Source of the DNA: an uncultured Eubacteriales bacterium
Lineage (GTDB): Bacteria; Bacillota; Clostridia; Lachnospirales; Lachnospiraceae
DNA: 42,253 nucleotides
Assembly: GCA_949289145.1 (NCBI GenBank)
Contig: CASEML010000068.1
Coordinates: forward strand, 1-42,253
Reading direction: 5' to 3'
Program-made: the position numbers and the translations under genes
The notes under the pieces: model-generated
What the model was told of the DNA's origin: nothing
Database searches by the model: none
The model's input: only the letters and a program-made list of their open reading frames with translations
Shown here: positions 26,188-34,193 of the stretch, piece by piece
How positions within the stretch are numbered: the first letter of the stretch is position 1
Layout of the letters: each line of letters opens with the position of its first letter

Positions 26188-26640
26188 ATGTCAGTAAATA
26201 CAAAATTATTTGGCGAAATTGAAATTAAACAAGATAAGATTATTACCTTTGAAAAAGGATTGATCGGACTTCCAGATTTAAAAGAGTTTGCATTAATTAC
26301 AGATGCAGAGGAAGAAAACAGTAAAATCCAGTGGCTGCAGTCTTTAGATGAACCGACTATGGCACTTCCTCTAATCAATCCTTATGAAATCATAGAAGAA
26401 TACAATCCCGTAGTAGAAGATGAATTATTAAAGCCGTTGGGAGAGTTCAAAGAGGAAGATTTGATGCTGCTGGTAACTATTCGTGTACCGGAAGATGTCA
26501 CTCAAATGACGATTAATTTAAAAGGCCCTATTATTATCAATGCGGAAACAAAAAAAGGATGTCAGATTATCGTGGAAGATGAGCTTCAAGTGAGATTTCC
26601 GGTATATGATATTTTGGAAAAGAGAAAGGGGAGAAAATAA
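26188..26640 (+). CDS. fliW: Flagellar assembly factor FliW (150 aa)
   Basis: Binds flagellin and, when free, binds and inactivates CsrA, so flagellin translation follows secretion. The N-terminus TKLFGEIEIKQDKIITFEKG with LIGLPDLKEFALI and the later LLVTIRVPEDVTQMTINLKG, then ETKKGCQI are FliW hallmarks. Length is typical. csrA begins one base after its stop. Its ribosome site AAAGGAG is enclosed in a hairpin. Confidence 0.96.
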   Translation: MSVNTKLFGEIEIKQDKIITFEKGLIGLPDLKEFALITDAEEENSKIQWLQSLDEPTMALPLINPYEIIEEYNPVVEDELLKPLGEFKEEDLMLLVTIRVPEDVTQMTINLKGPIIINAETKKGCQIIVEDELQVRFPVYDILEKRKGRK

Positions 26641-26641
26641 G

Positions 26642-26863
26642 ATGCTGGCATTATCCAGAAGAACAGGAGAATCCATCGTTGTGGACAATGACGTGGAAAT
26701 AACCATATTGGAAATCAAAGGGGATCAGGTTAAACTTGGAATCAAAGCCCCTAAATCAGTTCCTATATATCGAAAAGAAATCTTTGCGCAGATTCAGGAA
26801 GAAAATATGAATGCCTTTGCAGGAGAAGCTGGAATAGAGGCATTGAAAAAGATAAAAAAATAA
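26642..26863 (+). CDS. csrA: Translational repressor CsrA (73 aa)
   Basis: Dimeric RNA-binding protein that blocks flagellin translation by binding GGA motifs at the ribosome site. MLALSRRTGESIVVDNDVEI and KLGIKAPKSVPIYRKEIF are clear. The ATG at 26642 is used; the frame is open to 26606 but the real N-terminus is MLALSRR. Its ribosome site AAAGGGGAG lies in the end of fliW, giving the coupled fliW-csrA order common in Gram-positives. The C-terminal tail (about 55-73) is the longer type found with FliW. Confidence 0.97.
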   Translation: MLALSRRTGESIVVDNDVEITILEIKGDQVKLGIKAPKSVPIYRKEIFAQIQEENMNAFAGEAGIEALKKIKK

Positions 26864-26923
26864 TTTGCACATGATAAAATTGCGAAAAATGAAAATATTA
26901 TATTATTTTTTTTGAAAAGGTAG

Positions 26924-26930
26924 CCGATAA
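26924..26930 (+). promoter_or_regulatory. Sigma-28-like -10 element before flaG
   Basis: GCCGATAA matches the sigma-28 -10 box, but no TAAA lies 15-16 bp upstream. It sits 150 bp before flaG in a 216-bp gap. Confidence 0.35.
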
Positions 26931-27079
26931 AAGAAATAGATAACGAAAAGTAGCTATATAAATAAATAGTAAAAGAAACTAAATACAGGGAAGTATACCT
27001 GACCTATTGATAATATAAGCAGTACCTTGATGCTATGGAATATCAGATGGGGTCAGGTAAAACATATGGAGGTGTAATT

Positions 27080-27466
27080 ATGAGTGACATTAACAATGTA
27101 CAGCCAGGGGGGGCAGCTTATAGTGAAGTAGGAAGTATGGTAAATGCAGTGAAGACATCTGCACCTACAGTAGAAAAAAAAGCTCCCGTAGAGATTACAG
27201 AAGCAGATGGAAAGAACAAAGAGGCTACAGCAAATGGATTCAGCAAAAATACGGTGAAAAATGCTATTGATACGGCAAATGATTCCTTGAAAACGAGCCG
27301 TACTTCAGCTAGATTCAAATATCATGAAGCAACAAAGCAGGTTTCTATAAAGATAATTGATGATGTAACACAAGAAGTGATTAAGGAAATACCACCGGAA
27401 AAATCCATTGAAATGCTAGAGAAAATGTTAGAATTGTCAGGGATACTGGTTGATGAAAAAAGATAA
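27080..27466 (+). CDS. flaG: FlaG-family flagellar protein (128 aa)
   Basis: Small protein associated with filament length control, usually next to fliD. The C-terminal half carries the family pattern ARFKYHEATKQVSIKIIDD, then TQEVIKEIPPEKSIEMLEKM. The N-terminal half is low complexity. The ATG at 27080 follows GGAGGT; an upstream in-frame ATG at 27035 lacks a ribosome site. Function in this organism is inferred from position. Confidence 0.85.
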   Translation: MSDINNVQPGGAAYSEVGSMVNAVKTSAPTVEKKAPVEITEADGKNKEATANGFSKNTVKNAIDTANDSLKTSRTSARFKYHEATKQVSIKIIDDVTQEVIKEIPPEKSIEMLEKMLELSGILVDEKR

Positions 27467-27490
27467 AAAGCAAGTTAGGAGGTAATTGTT

Positions 27491-29629
27491 ATGGCAGTAC
27501 GTATGACAGGTATGATTTCTGGTCTTGATACAGAATCATTAGTTCAAAGTCTTGTATCCGCACAGCAGTTAAAGTATAAGAAAACCGAAGATGCAAAAAC
27601 AAAGTTAGAGTGGACTCAGGAGAAATGGAAGAGCTTAAATACAAAACTTTATTCTCTGTACACCACAGAATTGAACAAACTTACGTTGCAGAGTTCTTAT
27701 TTAACAAAGAAGGCTACCGTTAGTGATACAAGCAAGGTGCAGGTAAGCGCGGGAGCGACTGCACCGCTTGGGTCTCAAACCATTGAAATTTCTAGTTTGG
27801 CATCTTCCGGATATTTAACAGGCGGTAAGGTAGATGAATCTATTACAAAGTCAAGTAAGCTTTCAGATTTAGGAATTACGGGAAATTCCACATTAAATCT
27901 AACTGTTGGAGATAAATCTACATATATTGAAGTGAATAGTGAAATGACAGTATCTTCATTTGTAAGTCAATTACAGAGTGCTGGGGTAAATGCAAGTTTT
28001 GATGAAAAGAATCATAGATTCTTTATCAGTTCAAAACAGTCAGGGCTTGATAATGATTTCTCGCTGACAGCTTCTTCGGCAGAGGGGACTCAGACATTAC
28101 AGGCCTTAGGACTGGCCGCAGGAACCATTTCAGAAGCAGATAGGCTTACTTATCAGACTTGGGCAGCGAATGCGGTGTATGCTGCGGACGGAACCATTGA
28201 CAGAGATGCCACAGTTGCGGCAATTCGGGCAAACAGTGCAACCAGTGATGCCATTGACAATGAAGTGAGCAAGAGAGTTGAAGCCTATACAGCCAGTGTG
28301 GAGAGTCTTACAGAAACGAATACAACTCTTACAGAAAACAATACCACACTTGCGAGTGAAATTGCCAAAGCCAGTCAGACGATTGATGATATTAAAGCAA
28401 CAGATTCTTATCAGCAGATATTTTTACAGGGCACTTATTCTGAAGATGATGATTTAGAAGATGTAAAAGCAGGTTTAGAAAGCGAAATCGAGAGTCTGAA
28501 GGCAGCGATGGAGGCTGGCACTATTTCAGAGGACGATTATGAAGCTGCGCTTCAGCAAAAAGAAACTCAAAAAGCACAGGTATCTGAAGTGATAGAGGCA
28601 CAGAAAAAGATTGCGGATAATACAGATAAAATTGCGGAAAACGAAGCAGCAATAAACGTAAATACAACTAAAATTGCTGAATATAATGCGAAATTAGAAA
28701 ATGACAATGCTGCGGTGATTGCTGAAGTAGAAGATTTGATGGTTGCTAAAGCAGATTATGCAGCTCAGGTGATGAACGGAACAGTAAGCGTTACCGGAAC
28801 AGCTACTAAAGTTGACGGGCAGAATGCAAAATTCACATTAAATGGTGTGGAGTTCGAGTCAGAATCCAATGAAACGACGGTAAATGGTATTACCCTGACA
28901 TTGACGGAAAAAACAGAGGCTGGAAAGCCGGTTACATTTACACTGACCAACGACACTCAGGCGGTTTATGACACAATTAAAAATTTCGTTAATAAATATA
29001 ACGAAATACTGCAGGAAATGAATGATTTGTATTATGCAGATTCAGCAAGAGGATATGATCCGCTGTCAGATGATGAAAAGGAAGCGATGACAGAAAGTCA
29101 GATTGAAAAATGGGAGACAAAGATAAAAGATTCCTTGCTTCGCAGAGATAGTACACTGGGAAGTATTATGTCATCTATGAAAAATGCGTTGTTGACTTCC
29201 GTTGAAGTGAATGGACAGAGTTATTCCTTATCCAGTTTCGGTGTTGGAACTTCCTACATATATTCAGAAAGGGGTCTGCTTCATATTCAGGGCGATGCGG
29301 ATGATTCAACTTATGCCAGCTACACAAATAAATTAATGTCAGCATTAGAAGAAGATCCGGATACAGTAATGCAGGTATTTACAGGAGTGGCACAGAATCT
29401 GTATAAAGCAATGCAGGAAAAAATGCAGAAAACCAGCCTTAGCAGTGCATTAACATTCTATAATGATATTTATATCAAAAATCAGATTGTAGCATATAAC
29501 AAACAGATTAGTGCTAATGAAGAAAAATTGACGGAATTAGAGGATAAATATTATGCTCAGTTCGCAGCAATGGAAACAGCACTGGCAAAATTACAGTCAC
29601 AGCAGAATTCTTTGTCTGCATACTTATAA
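27491..29629 (+). CDS. fliD: Flagellar cap protein FliD, long form (712 aa)
   Basis: Caps the filament and guides flagellin folding. The N-terminus MTGMISGLDTESLVQSLVSA and the C-terminal FVNKYNEILQEM, STLGSIMSSMKNAL and the final coiled helix (NKQISANEEKLTELEDKYYA) are typical. Between about residues 225 and 430 there is an Ala/Glu/Thr-rich helical insertion (for example SLTETNTTLTENNTTLASEI), probably a coiled coil, making it longer than the usual 450-550. It may form an extra cap domain. GGAGGT precedes the ATG. Confidence 0.94.
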   Translation: MAVRMTGMISGLDTESLVQSLVSAQQLKYKKTEDAKTKLEWTQEKWKSLNTKLYSLYTTELNKLTLQSSYLTKKATVSDTSKVQVSAGATAPLGSQTIEISSLASSGYLTGGKVDESITKSSKLSDLGITGNSTLNLTVGDKSTYIEVNSEMTVSSFVSQLQSAGVNASFDEKNHRFFISSKQSGLDNDFSLTASSAEGTQTLQALGLAAGTISEADRLTYQTWAANAVYAADGTIDRDATVAAIRANSATSDAIDNEVSKRVEAYTASVESLTETNTTLTENNTTLASEIAKASQTIDDIKATDSYQQIFLQGTYSEDDDLEDVKAGLESEIESLKAAMEAGTISEDDYEAALQQKETQKAQVSEVIEAQKKIADNTDKIAENEAAINVNTTKIAEYNAKLENDNAAVIAEVEDLMVAKADYAAQVMNGTVSVTGTATKVDGQNAKFTLNGVEFESESNETTVNGITLTLTEKTEAGKPVTFTLTNDTQAVYDTIKNFVNKYNEILQEMNDLYYADSARGYDPLSDDEKEAMTESQIEKWETKIKDSLLRRDSTLGSIMSSMKNALLTSVEVNGQSYSLSSFGVGTSYIYSERGLLHIQGDADDSTYASYTNKLMSALEEDPDTVMQVFTGVAQNLYKAMQEKMQKTSLSSALTFYNDIYIKNQIVAYNKQISANEEKLTELEDKYYAQFAAMETALAKLQSQQNSLSAYL

Positions 29630-29651
29630 AAGATAAGTAAACGAGGGCTGG

Positions 29652-29695
29652 AAGAAAGGTTTCTTAATGTATGAAGACGCTAAGAAGCCTTTCTT
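29652..29695 (+). terminator. Terminator-like hairpin between fliD and fliS
   Basis: AAGAAAGG and TTCTTA pair with TAAGAA and CCTTTCTT with one unpaired base on each side, followed by TCTCT. It may lower fliS expression relative to fliD. Confidence 0.6.
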
Positions 29696-29740
29696 TCTCT
29701 GGAAAATGTAATAAATAGAAACAAATGTGGAGGGTGTAAT

Positions 29741-30121
29741 ATGGCAGTAAATGTAGCAGAAATTTATAAAAATAGTAAAGAGCAGACAGCATCTAAGGAA
29801 GAAATCATTACTATGCTGTATGAAGGAGCAATTAAATTTTGTAATATAGCAATTACAGAATTGGAATTGAATCACATGGAAAATGTAAATACAAACTTAA
29901 AAAAAGCACAACGAATCATAGAAGAATTGATTTTAACATTGGACAAGAGATATCCTGTATCCAAAGAGTTTCAACAAGTTTATGATTATATATTGGAATT
30001 GCTGGTTCAGGGGAATATTAAAAAGGATAAAGAATTGATAGAGAGGGCTTGCAATGACATCCGAGGCATGAGAGATACCTGGATAGAAGTTGTAAAGCAG
30101 GCAAAAGCCGGTCAAAAATAG
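29741..30121 (+). CDS. fliS: Flagellin chaperone FliS (126 aa)
   Basis: Binds the C-terminus of flagellin in the cytosol and delivers it for export. TASKEEIITMLYEGAIKFCN and the helical pattern to the C-terminus, with length 126, are typical FliS. In Bacillus, FliS also helps free FliW to bind CsrA, and both genes are present here. GGAGGGTG precedes the ATG. The flagellin gene is downstream after one small gene. Confidence 0.94.
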   Translation: MAVNVAEIYKNSKEQTASKEEIITMLYEGAIKFCNIAITELELNHMENVNTNLKKAQRIIEELILTLDKRYPVSKEFQQVYDYILELLVQGNIKKDKELIERACNDIRGMRDTWIEVVKQAKAGQK

Positions 30122-30179
30122 CAGAAGTGAGCAATTAATTTGTGTGGTAAGTTAGTTGCAGAAAGAAAAGAGGAAATAA

Positions 30180-30662
30180 ATGAAAAATGAAATCATTTAT
30201 ACACATATTCTCATAGAAAGTTTGAAAAAGAAAAAAGAAGCATTGGAAGATATCCTTAAGTTTACGAAAGATCAGGAAACAGTTTTAGCAGAAGAAAAAT
30301 TTGATGAAGAATTGTTTGATGCCTTGATTGATAAAAAACAGAAATGTATCACAGTGATAAATAAGTTAGATGAGGGGTTTGAACTGACATTCCAGCGAGT
30401 CAAAGTTGAGCTGGATGAAAATAAAGAAATGTTTAAAAACGAAATTTTGAGCCTTCAACAGCTAATTCGTCAGGTGACAGATCTGTCTAGTCGAATACAA
30501 GTTTTGGAAAGCAGAAATAAATTAGTGTTTGAAAGTAAAATGAAAGCCAAAAAGGAAAATATAAAAATGGCAAGACTTAGTTCTAAATCTGTAAATGAAT
30601 ATTACAAAAATGTTGCAAATCCACATATAGGAGAGGCGATTTTTTTAGATAAGAAGAAATAA
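30180..30662 (+). CDS. Small helical protein between fliS and flagellin, FliT/FlgN-like (160 aa)
   Basis: Wholly helical and highly charged, without signal or membrane segment; two long helices (about 12-55 and 65-130) end in a lysine-rich tail. Size, helix pattern and place between fliS and the flagellin gene match FliT-type export chaperones, but the sequence shows no signature that can be recognised directly. GAGGAAAT precedes the ATG. Other possibilities are a second FlgN-like chaperone or a FliW-type regulator. Confidence 0.6.
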   Translation: MKNEIIYTHILIESLKKKKEALEDILKFTKDQETVLAEEKFDEELFDALIDKKQKCITVINKLDEGFELTFQRVKVELDENKEMFKNEILSLQQLIRQVTDLSSRIQVLESRNKLVFESKMKAKKENIKMARLSSKSVNEYYKNVANPHIGEAIFLDKKK

Positions 30663-30791
30663 TCAGGGGAAGAAGTATGTGTAAAACAGGAGAAAATCAA
30701 GAACATCTGCTGTTTGGACAAATTGCACATGATTAAATAAGATGAAACATAAATTTAATACAAAATTAATAAAAAAACTTGCAAAAAGTGC

Positions 30792-30818
30792 TAAAGTTAT
30801 TTTGAAACCCACCGATAT
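30792..30818 (+). promoter_or_regulatory. Sigma-28 promoter of the flagellin gene
   Basis: TAAA (30792-30795), 16 bp, CCGATAT (30812-30818). It matches the sigma-D/sigma-28 consensus at every position. Transcription would begin near 30826, giving a leader of about 130 nt. Confidence 0.92.
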
Positions 30819-30841
30819 ATATAACAAGTAATCAAACTACA

Positions 30842-30878
30842 CTTTATAAATATGAAGCGTACGGTCATATTTATAAAG
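30842..30878 (+). promoter_or_regulatory. 14-bp stem-loop near the 5-prime end of the flagellin leader
   Basis: CTTTATAAATATGA and TCATATTTATAAAG pair without mismatch around AGCGTACGG. It begins about 16 nt after the predicted transcript start. Such 5-prime stems protect abundant flagellin mRNA from decay. Confidence 0.7.
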
Positions 30879-30915
30879 CAGGGGGTTCATTACTAAAAAC
30901 TATAAAATAATAAAA

Positions 30916-30949
30916 TAGTAGCAGGGAAGCTACTACATATTCAAGGAGG
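30916..30949 (+). promoter_or_regulatory. Candidate CsrA target: hairpin loop AGGGAA plus Shine-Dalgarno
   Basis: TAGTAGC (30916-30922) and GCTACTA (30929-30935) present AGGGAA in a hexaloop, the favoured CsrA context. A second GGA lies in the Shine-Dalgarno AGGAGG (30944-30949), about 20 nt away, a distance one CsrA dimer can bridge. The csrA and fliW genes are 4 kb upstream. Confidence 0.75.
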
Positions 30950-30957
30950 AATTTATT

Positions 30958-31776
30958 ATGATTATTCAGCACAATATGTCAGCAGCCAACACAAACAGAC
31001 AGTTAGGAATCACAAACAACAACTTATCAAAGTCCACAGAAAAATTATCATCCGGTTATAAGATTAACAGAGCAGCAGATAATGCAGCTGGACTTACAAT
31101 TTCTGAAAAAATGCGTGGACAGATTAGAGGTCTTGATCAGGCTTCAACAAACGCACAGGATGGTATTTCTTTAGTGCAGACAGCAGAAGGAGCATTGGCT
31201 GAAACAGAATCAATCTTACAGAGAATGAGAGAACTGACAGTACAGGCAGCTAACGATACAAACGTAACCGCTGACCGTGCAGCGATTCGAGAAGAACTGA
31301 CAGCACTGGAAGCAGAAATTACACGTATTGGTACACAGTCACAGTTCAACACAATGAACTTGTTAGATGGTTCATTTACAAATAAGAACTTACAGGTAGG
31401 TGCAAACGCATCACAGAATATCAGTATTCAGATTAGCACAATGACAGCTACGGCTCTTAGTGTAAATGCTATTCATTCAAAAGTAAGTTCATATGGCGAT
31501 GCAACAGCAGCAATCACAACTGTAAATAATGCGATTACAAAGGTATCAGAACAGCGTTCTAAATTAGGTGCTATTCAGAACAGATTAGACCATACAATCG
31601 CAAATGCTGATAATACATCTGAAAACTTACAGACAGCAGAATCACGTATCCGTGACGTAGATATGGCTGAAGAAATGGTGAAATACTCAAAGGATTCTAT
31701 CCTTCAGCAGGCTGGACAGTCTATGCTTGCACAGGCAAATCAGGCTACACAGGGTATTTTATCCTTACTCAGATAA
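30958..31776 (+). CDS. hag: Flagellin, short form (272 aa)
   Basis: Filament subunit. N-terminal D0/D1 (MIIQHNMSAANTNRQLG, then SSGYKINRAADNAAGLTISE) and C-terminal D1/D0 (ESRIRDVDMAEEMVKYSKDS to ILSLLR) are joined by only about 40 residues, so the outer D2/D3 domains are missing. The segment LQRMRELTVQAANDTN (residues 87-102) matches the TLR5-recognised region of other flagellins. The central part is Ser/Thr rich and could be O-glycosylated; ten lysines are possible FliB targets. Expression is by sigma-28 and probably CsrA-controlled. Terminator follows. Confidence 0.97.
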   Translation: MIIQHNMSAANTNRQLGITNNNLSKSTEKLSSGYKINRAADNAAGLTISEKMRGQIRGLDQASTNAQDGISLVQTAEGALAETESILQRMRELTVQAANDTNVTADRAAIREELTALEAEITRIGTQSQFNTMNLLDGSFTNKNLQVGANASQNISIQISTMTATALSVNAIHSKVSSYGDATAAITTVNNAITKVSEQRSKLGAIQNRLDHTIANADNTSENLQTAESRIRDVDMAEEMVKYSKDSILQQAGQSMLAQANQATQGILSLLR

Positions 31777-31799
31777 TGAAACAGAAGATGGTAGAAATT

Positions 31800-31826
31800 G
31801 GGCTGACATTATGTCAGTCCTTTTTC
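31800..31826 (+). terminator. Terminator after flagellin
   Basis: GGGCTGACA pairs with TGTCAGTCC (one G-U) around TTA, followed by TTTTTC. The same stem-loop recurs at 32281. Confidence 0.9.
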
Positions 31827-31846
31827 TGTTTTGAGACAAAAATTCC

Positions 31847-31875
31847 TTGCATCCTCCCGTAAAAGTATGTAATAT
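31847..31875 (+). promoter_or_regulatory. Possible vegetative promoter before the small downstream gene
   Basis: TTGCAT (31847-31852), 17 bp, TAATAT (31870-31875). Both boxes are imperfect but the spacing is ideal and the flagellin terminator lies just upstream. Confidence 0.4.
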
Positions 31876-31910
31876 AAAAATAGAAATTTAATGCATGAGA
31901 GGGAGAGAAA

Positions 31911-32231
31911 ATGGAAGAACGAAAAACGGCACTGTCAAAAATGGCAGGAAGCGTGGCAGAGGGTTTGTATCAGCAGAATAGAGAAAGAGGATTAGAGCAG
32001 GTTAACTGTTTAGTGGCAGAATTGCTGGAGATGGCAAAAGAATTGGAAAAGAAAGACAGTCCAGCTTTCAATATACAGGAACTGAATCAGATATTGATAA
32101 TAGCTATGAAGGCATTGGAAGCCAGAGATTATGTACTTTTGGCAGATATTTTGTTCTATGATTTAAAAGAATTATTAGCAGACGGGAAAAGTGATGATAG
32201 CTGTGAGATGAAAACTGTCAATACGCTATAA
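31911..32231 (+). CDS. Small helical protein downstream of flagellin (106 aa)
   Basis: No recognised family. It is helical and acidic, without signal or membrane segment: residues 1-45 and 55-95 form two predicted helical stretches (NIQELNQILIIAMKALEARD). GAGAGGGAGAG precedes the ATG. It is a single-gene unit between two nearly identical terminators, between flagellin and the modification island, so a role in flagellin handling or modification is plausible but unproven. Confidence 0.6.
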   Translation: MEERKTALSKMAGSVAEGLYQQNRERGLEQVNCLVAELLEMAKELEKKDSPAFNIQELNQILIIAMKALEARDYVLLADILFYDLKELLADGKSDDSCEMKTVNTL

Positions 32232-32280
32232 AGTATCCTGTCAGGGTGCCCGATATATAATATTATGTAGACCATTAGCG

Positions 32281-32302
32281 GCTGACATTGTGTCAGCTTT
32301 TT
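32281..32302 (+). terminator. Terminator after the small gene, copy of the flagellin terminator
   Basis: GCTGACA pairs with TGTCAGC around TTG, followed by TTTTT. It shares GGCTGACATT-TGTCAG with the terminator at 31800. Confidence 0.85.
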
Positions 32303-32356
32303 CTGTTGTAATGATAAAAGCAGAAGAGTGGAGAATAAAGATATGGGAGAAACAGT

Positions 32357-34192
32357 ATGGAATTTTACAACAGTAATCTAGAAAGTCTCAAACAGAAAAA
32401 TAGAAATCTGTATCATCGCATATTAAAAGAAGAAACATTGGCAGTGGAGCAGGAAAATGAAATTTATATGGAGAAAGCCAGAAACGGAAGTTGTATTTTA
32501 GGTATGCGAAGAGGCGGTTGGAAAGTTTCACTAAACAGCCGCTACAATCCGGAGCATGAAGCACAAATGTGGGTAAAGGGATTTTCCTGGAATGGATATG
32601 AAAATGTTTTTATTATGTTTGGATTGGCAAATGGTACATATATAAGGGCTTTGATTAGGCAAGAAAAGGTGAATAAAATTATTATATATGAGCCGTCCAA
32701 AGAATTATTTAATTTTGTGCTGCATCACTTTGATATAAAAGATATATTGGAATCAGAAAAGGTTTTGTTAAGTGTAGAAGGGCTGGGAGAAGAAACATTT
32801 CAATACTATTTAGAAGCAGTATTGACAATTAGGAATATGAGGACGGTACAAAGAGGAATCTATCCTTATTACAAAGAATTGTTTTATGACAGTTACAAAA
32901 AGTATTTAAAAACTATAGGAGTGGTAGATAGGCAGAAAAATATAGCTTTTAATACCACGCAATATTTTTGGAATGCATGGATGGACAATTACTGCACTAA
33001 TCTTAGATTTATAAAACGTAGTACAATTTTTGAGGAGGCTGTGACAATATTTGATAAAAATCAGCCAATTATTATTGTTTCTGCAGGACCATCTGTGCAG
33101 GAAGAGTTAGAAGGGCTGAAAGCGGCGAAAAATCATATACCTATTCTGGCAGTGGATCGTATTGTGGATTTTTTGATGGAAAACGGAGTGGAACCGGATG
33201 CAATATTTACCATAGACGCAAAATATAAGAGAGAACTTATGAAAGTAGAGACAATTTCTCATATTCCTCTAGTAATGGGTCCTACTTCCAGCTGTGAAAT
33301 CACAAAAAATCATGGTGGAAAAAAAATATGGATTTCAGATTACAAGTTTTTGACAGATATTTTCCAGAAATTAGGTAAAAAAATTAAGCGGTACGAAACA
33401 GGAACGACGGTATCTAGTATGGCGTTTGCAGTATTTATGGGAGAAGGTTATAAAGAAATTATTTTGGTAGGACAGGATTTATCCTATAATGGTGAATTCA
33501 GTCATGCTGGAGGTGTAAAAGAAGAACTGCCATATATGAGAAAAGAGTATGATATTGAAGGGATTCATGGAACAACAGTGCGTACCAGAGAAGACTGGTA
33601 TACCATGCTGCGCTGGTATAATGCAATTCTGGCAAAGCACCCGGAATTGAAGGTTTATGATGCCAAAAGCCATGGGGCAAAAATTATGCATACAGTTAAT
33701 ATCCGCTTAAAAGAATATGTGGAACAAAAACAATGGGAAACCAAGGATTACAGAAAAATGCTTGCGGATATGGCACCTACATTTAATCAAGAAGAGTGGA
33801 AGAAAGTATTAACAGAACTTTATAAGGGATTGGAAGATTTAAAAACCGGAAAGGAAAAGGCTGTTAAAGCAATTACTTGCTGTCAGCGTTTGGTGAAAGG
33901 TATAGAAGAGCATATAGAGCTTACCAGAGAGGACGAAGCAGATATAGAAGAACTGCAGAAGGCAAATGATTTTTTAGAAAAGCACAGAGTATTTGCACTG
34001 CTGGAATCTTATATAGAGAATTATATGAGAGAGGCAATGTATGCTTTGAATGAAAAAGAAGGGGATCTTCTGGTTGATGCTAAAAAAGCATATATGGCAG
34101 AAATTATGCAAATGCAGGCGGTTCAATATGGAGTAGATTACTTATATCCTAAATTGGAACAGGCAATAAAACAAATAGAAGAGGAGAGTTGA
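32357..34192 (+). CDS. Maf-type flagellin modification protein, DUF115/MptE-like (611 aa)
   Basis: Motility accessory factor family; in Campylobacter, Helicobacter and Clostridium members transfer nonulosonic acids or other sugars to flagellin. The core (about 230-420) shows PIIIVSAGPSVQEELEGL, PDAIFTIDAKYKRE, PLVMGPTSS and ILVGQDLSYNGEFSHAGG, the DUF115 pattern with its glycine-rich nucleotide-sugar-binding motif. N-terminal (1-220) and C-terminal (480-611) helical regions flank it. ATG after GGGAGAAACAGT. The stop is one base before the next gene, implying coupling with the dehydratase. Confidence 0.85.
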   Translation: MEFYNSNLESLKQKNRNLYHRILKEETLAVEQENEIYMEKARNGSCILGMRRGGWKVSLNSRYNPEHEAQMWVKGFSWNGYENVFIMFGLANGTYIRALIRQEKVNKIIIYEPSKELFNFVLHHFDIKDILESEKVLLSVEGLGEETFQYYLEAVLTIRNMRTVQRGIYPYYKELFYDSYKKYLKTIGVVDRQKNIAFNTTQYFWNAWMDNYCTNLRFIKRSTIFEEAVTIFDKNQPIIIVSAGPSVQEELEGLKAAKNHIPILAVDRIVDFLMENGVEPDAIFTIDAKYKRELMKVETISHIPLVMGPTSSCEITKNHGGKKIWISDYKFLTDIFQKLGKKIKRYETGTTVSSMAFAVFMGEGYKEIILVGQDLSYNGEFSHAGGVKEELPYMRKEYDIEGIHGTTVRTREDWYTMLRWYNAILAKHPELKVYDAKSHGAKIMHTVNIRLKEYVEQKQWETKDYRKMLADMAPTFNQEEWKKVLTELYKGLEDLKTGKEKAVKAITCCQRLVKGIEEHIELTREDEADIEELQKANDFLEKHRVFALLESYIENYMREAMYALNEKEGDLLVDAKKAYMAEIMQMQAVQYGVDYLYPKLEQAIKQIEEES

Positions 34193-34193
34193 G

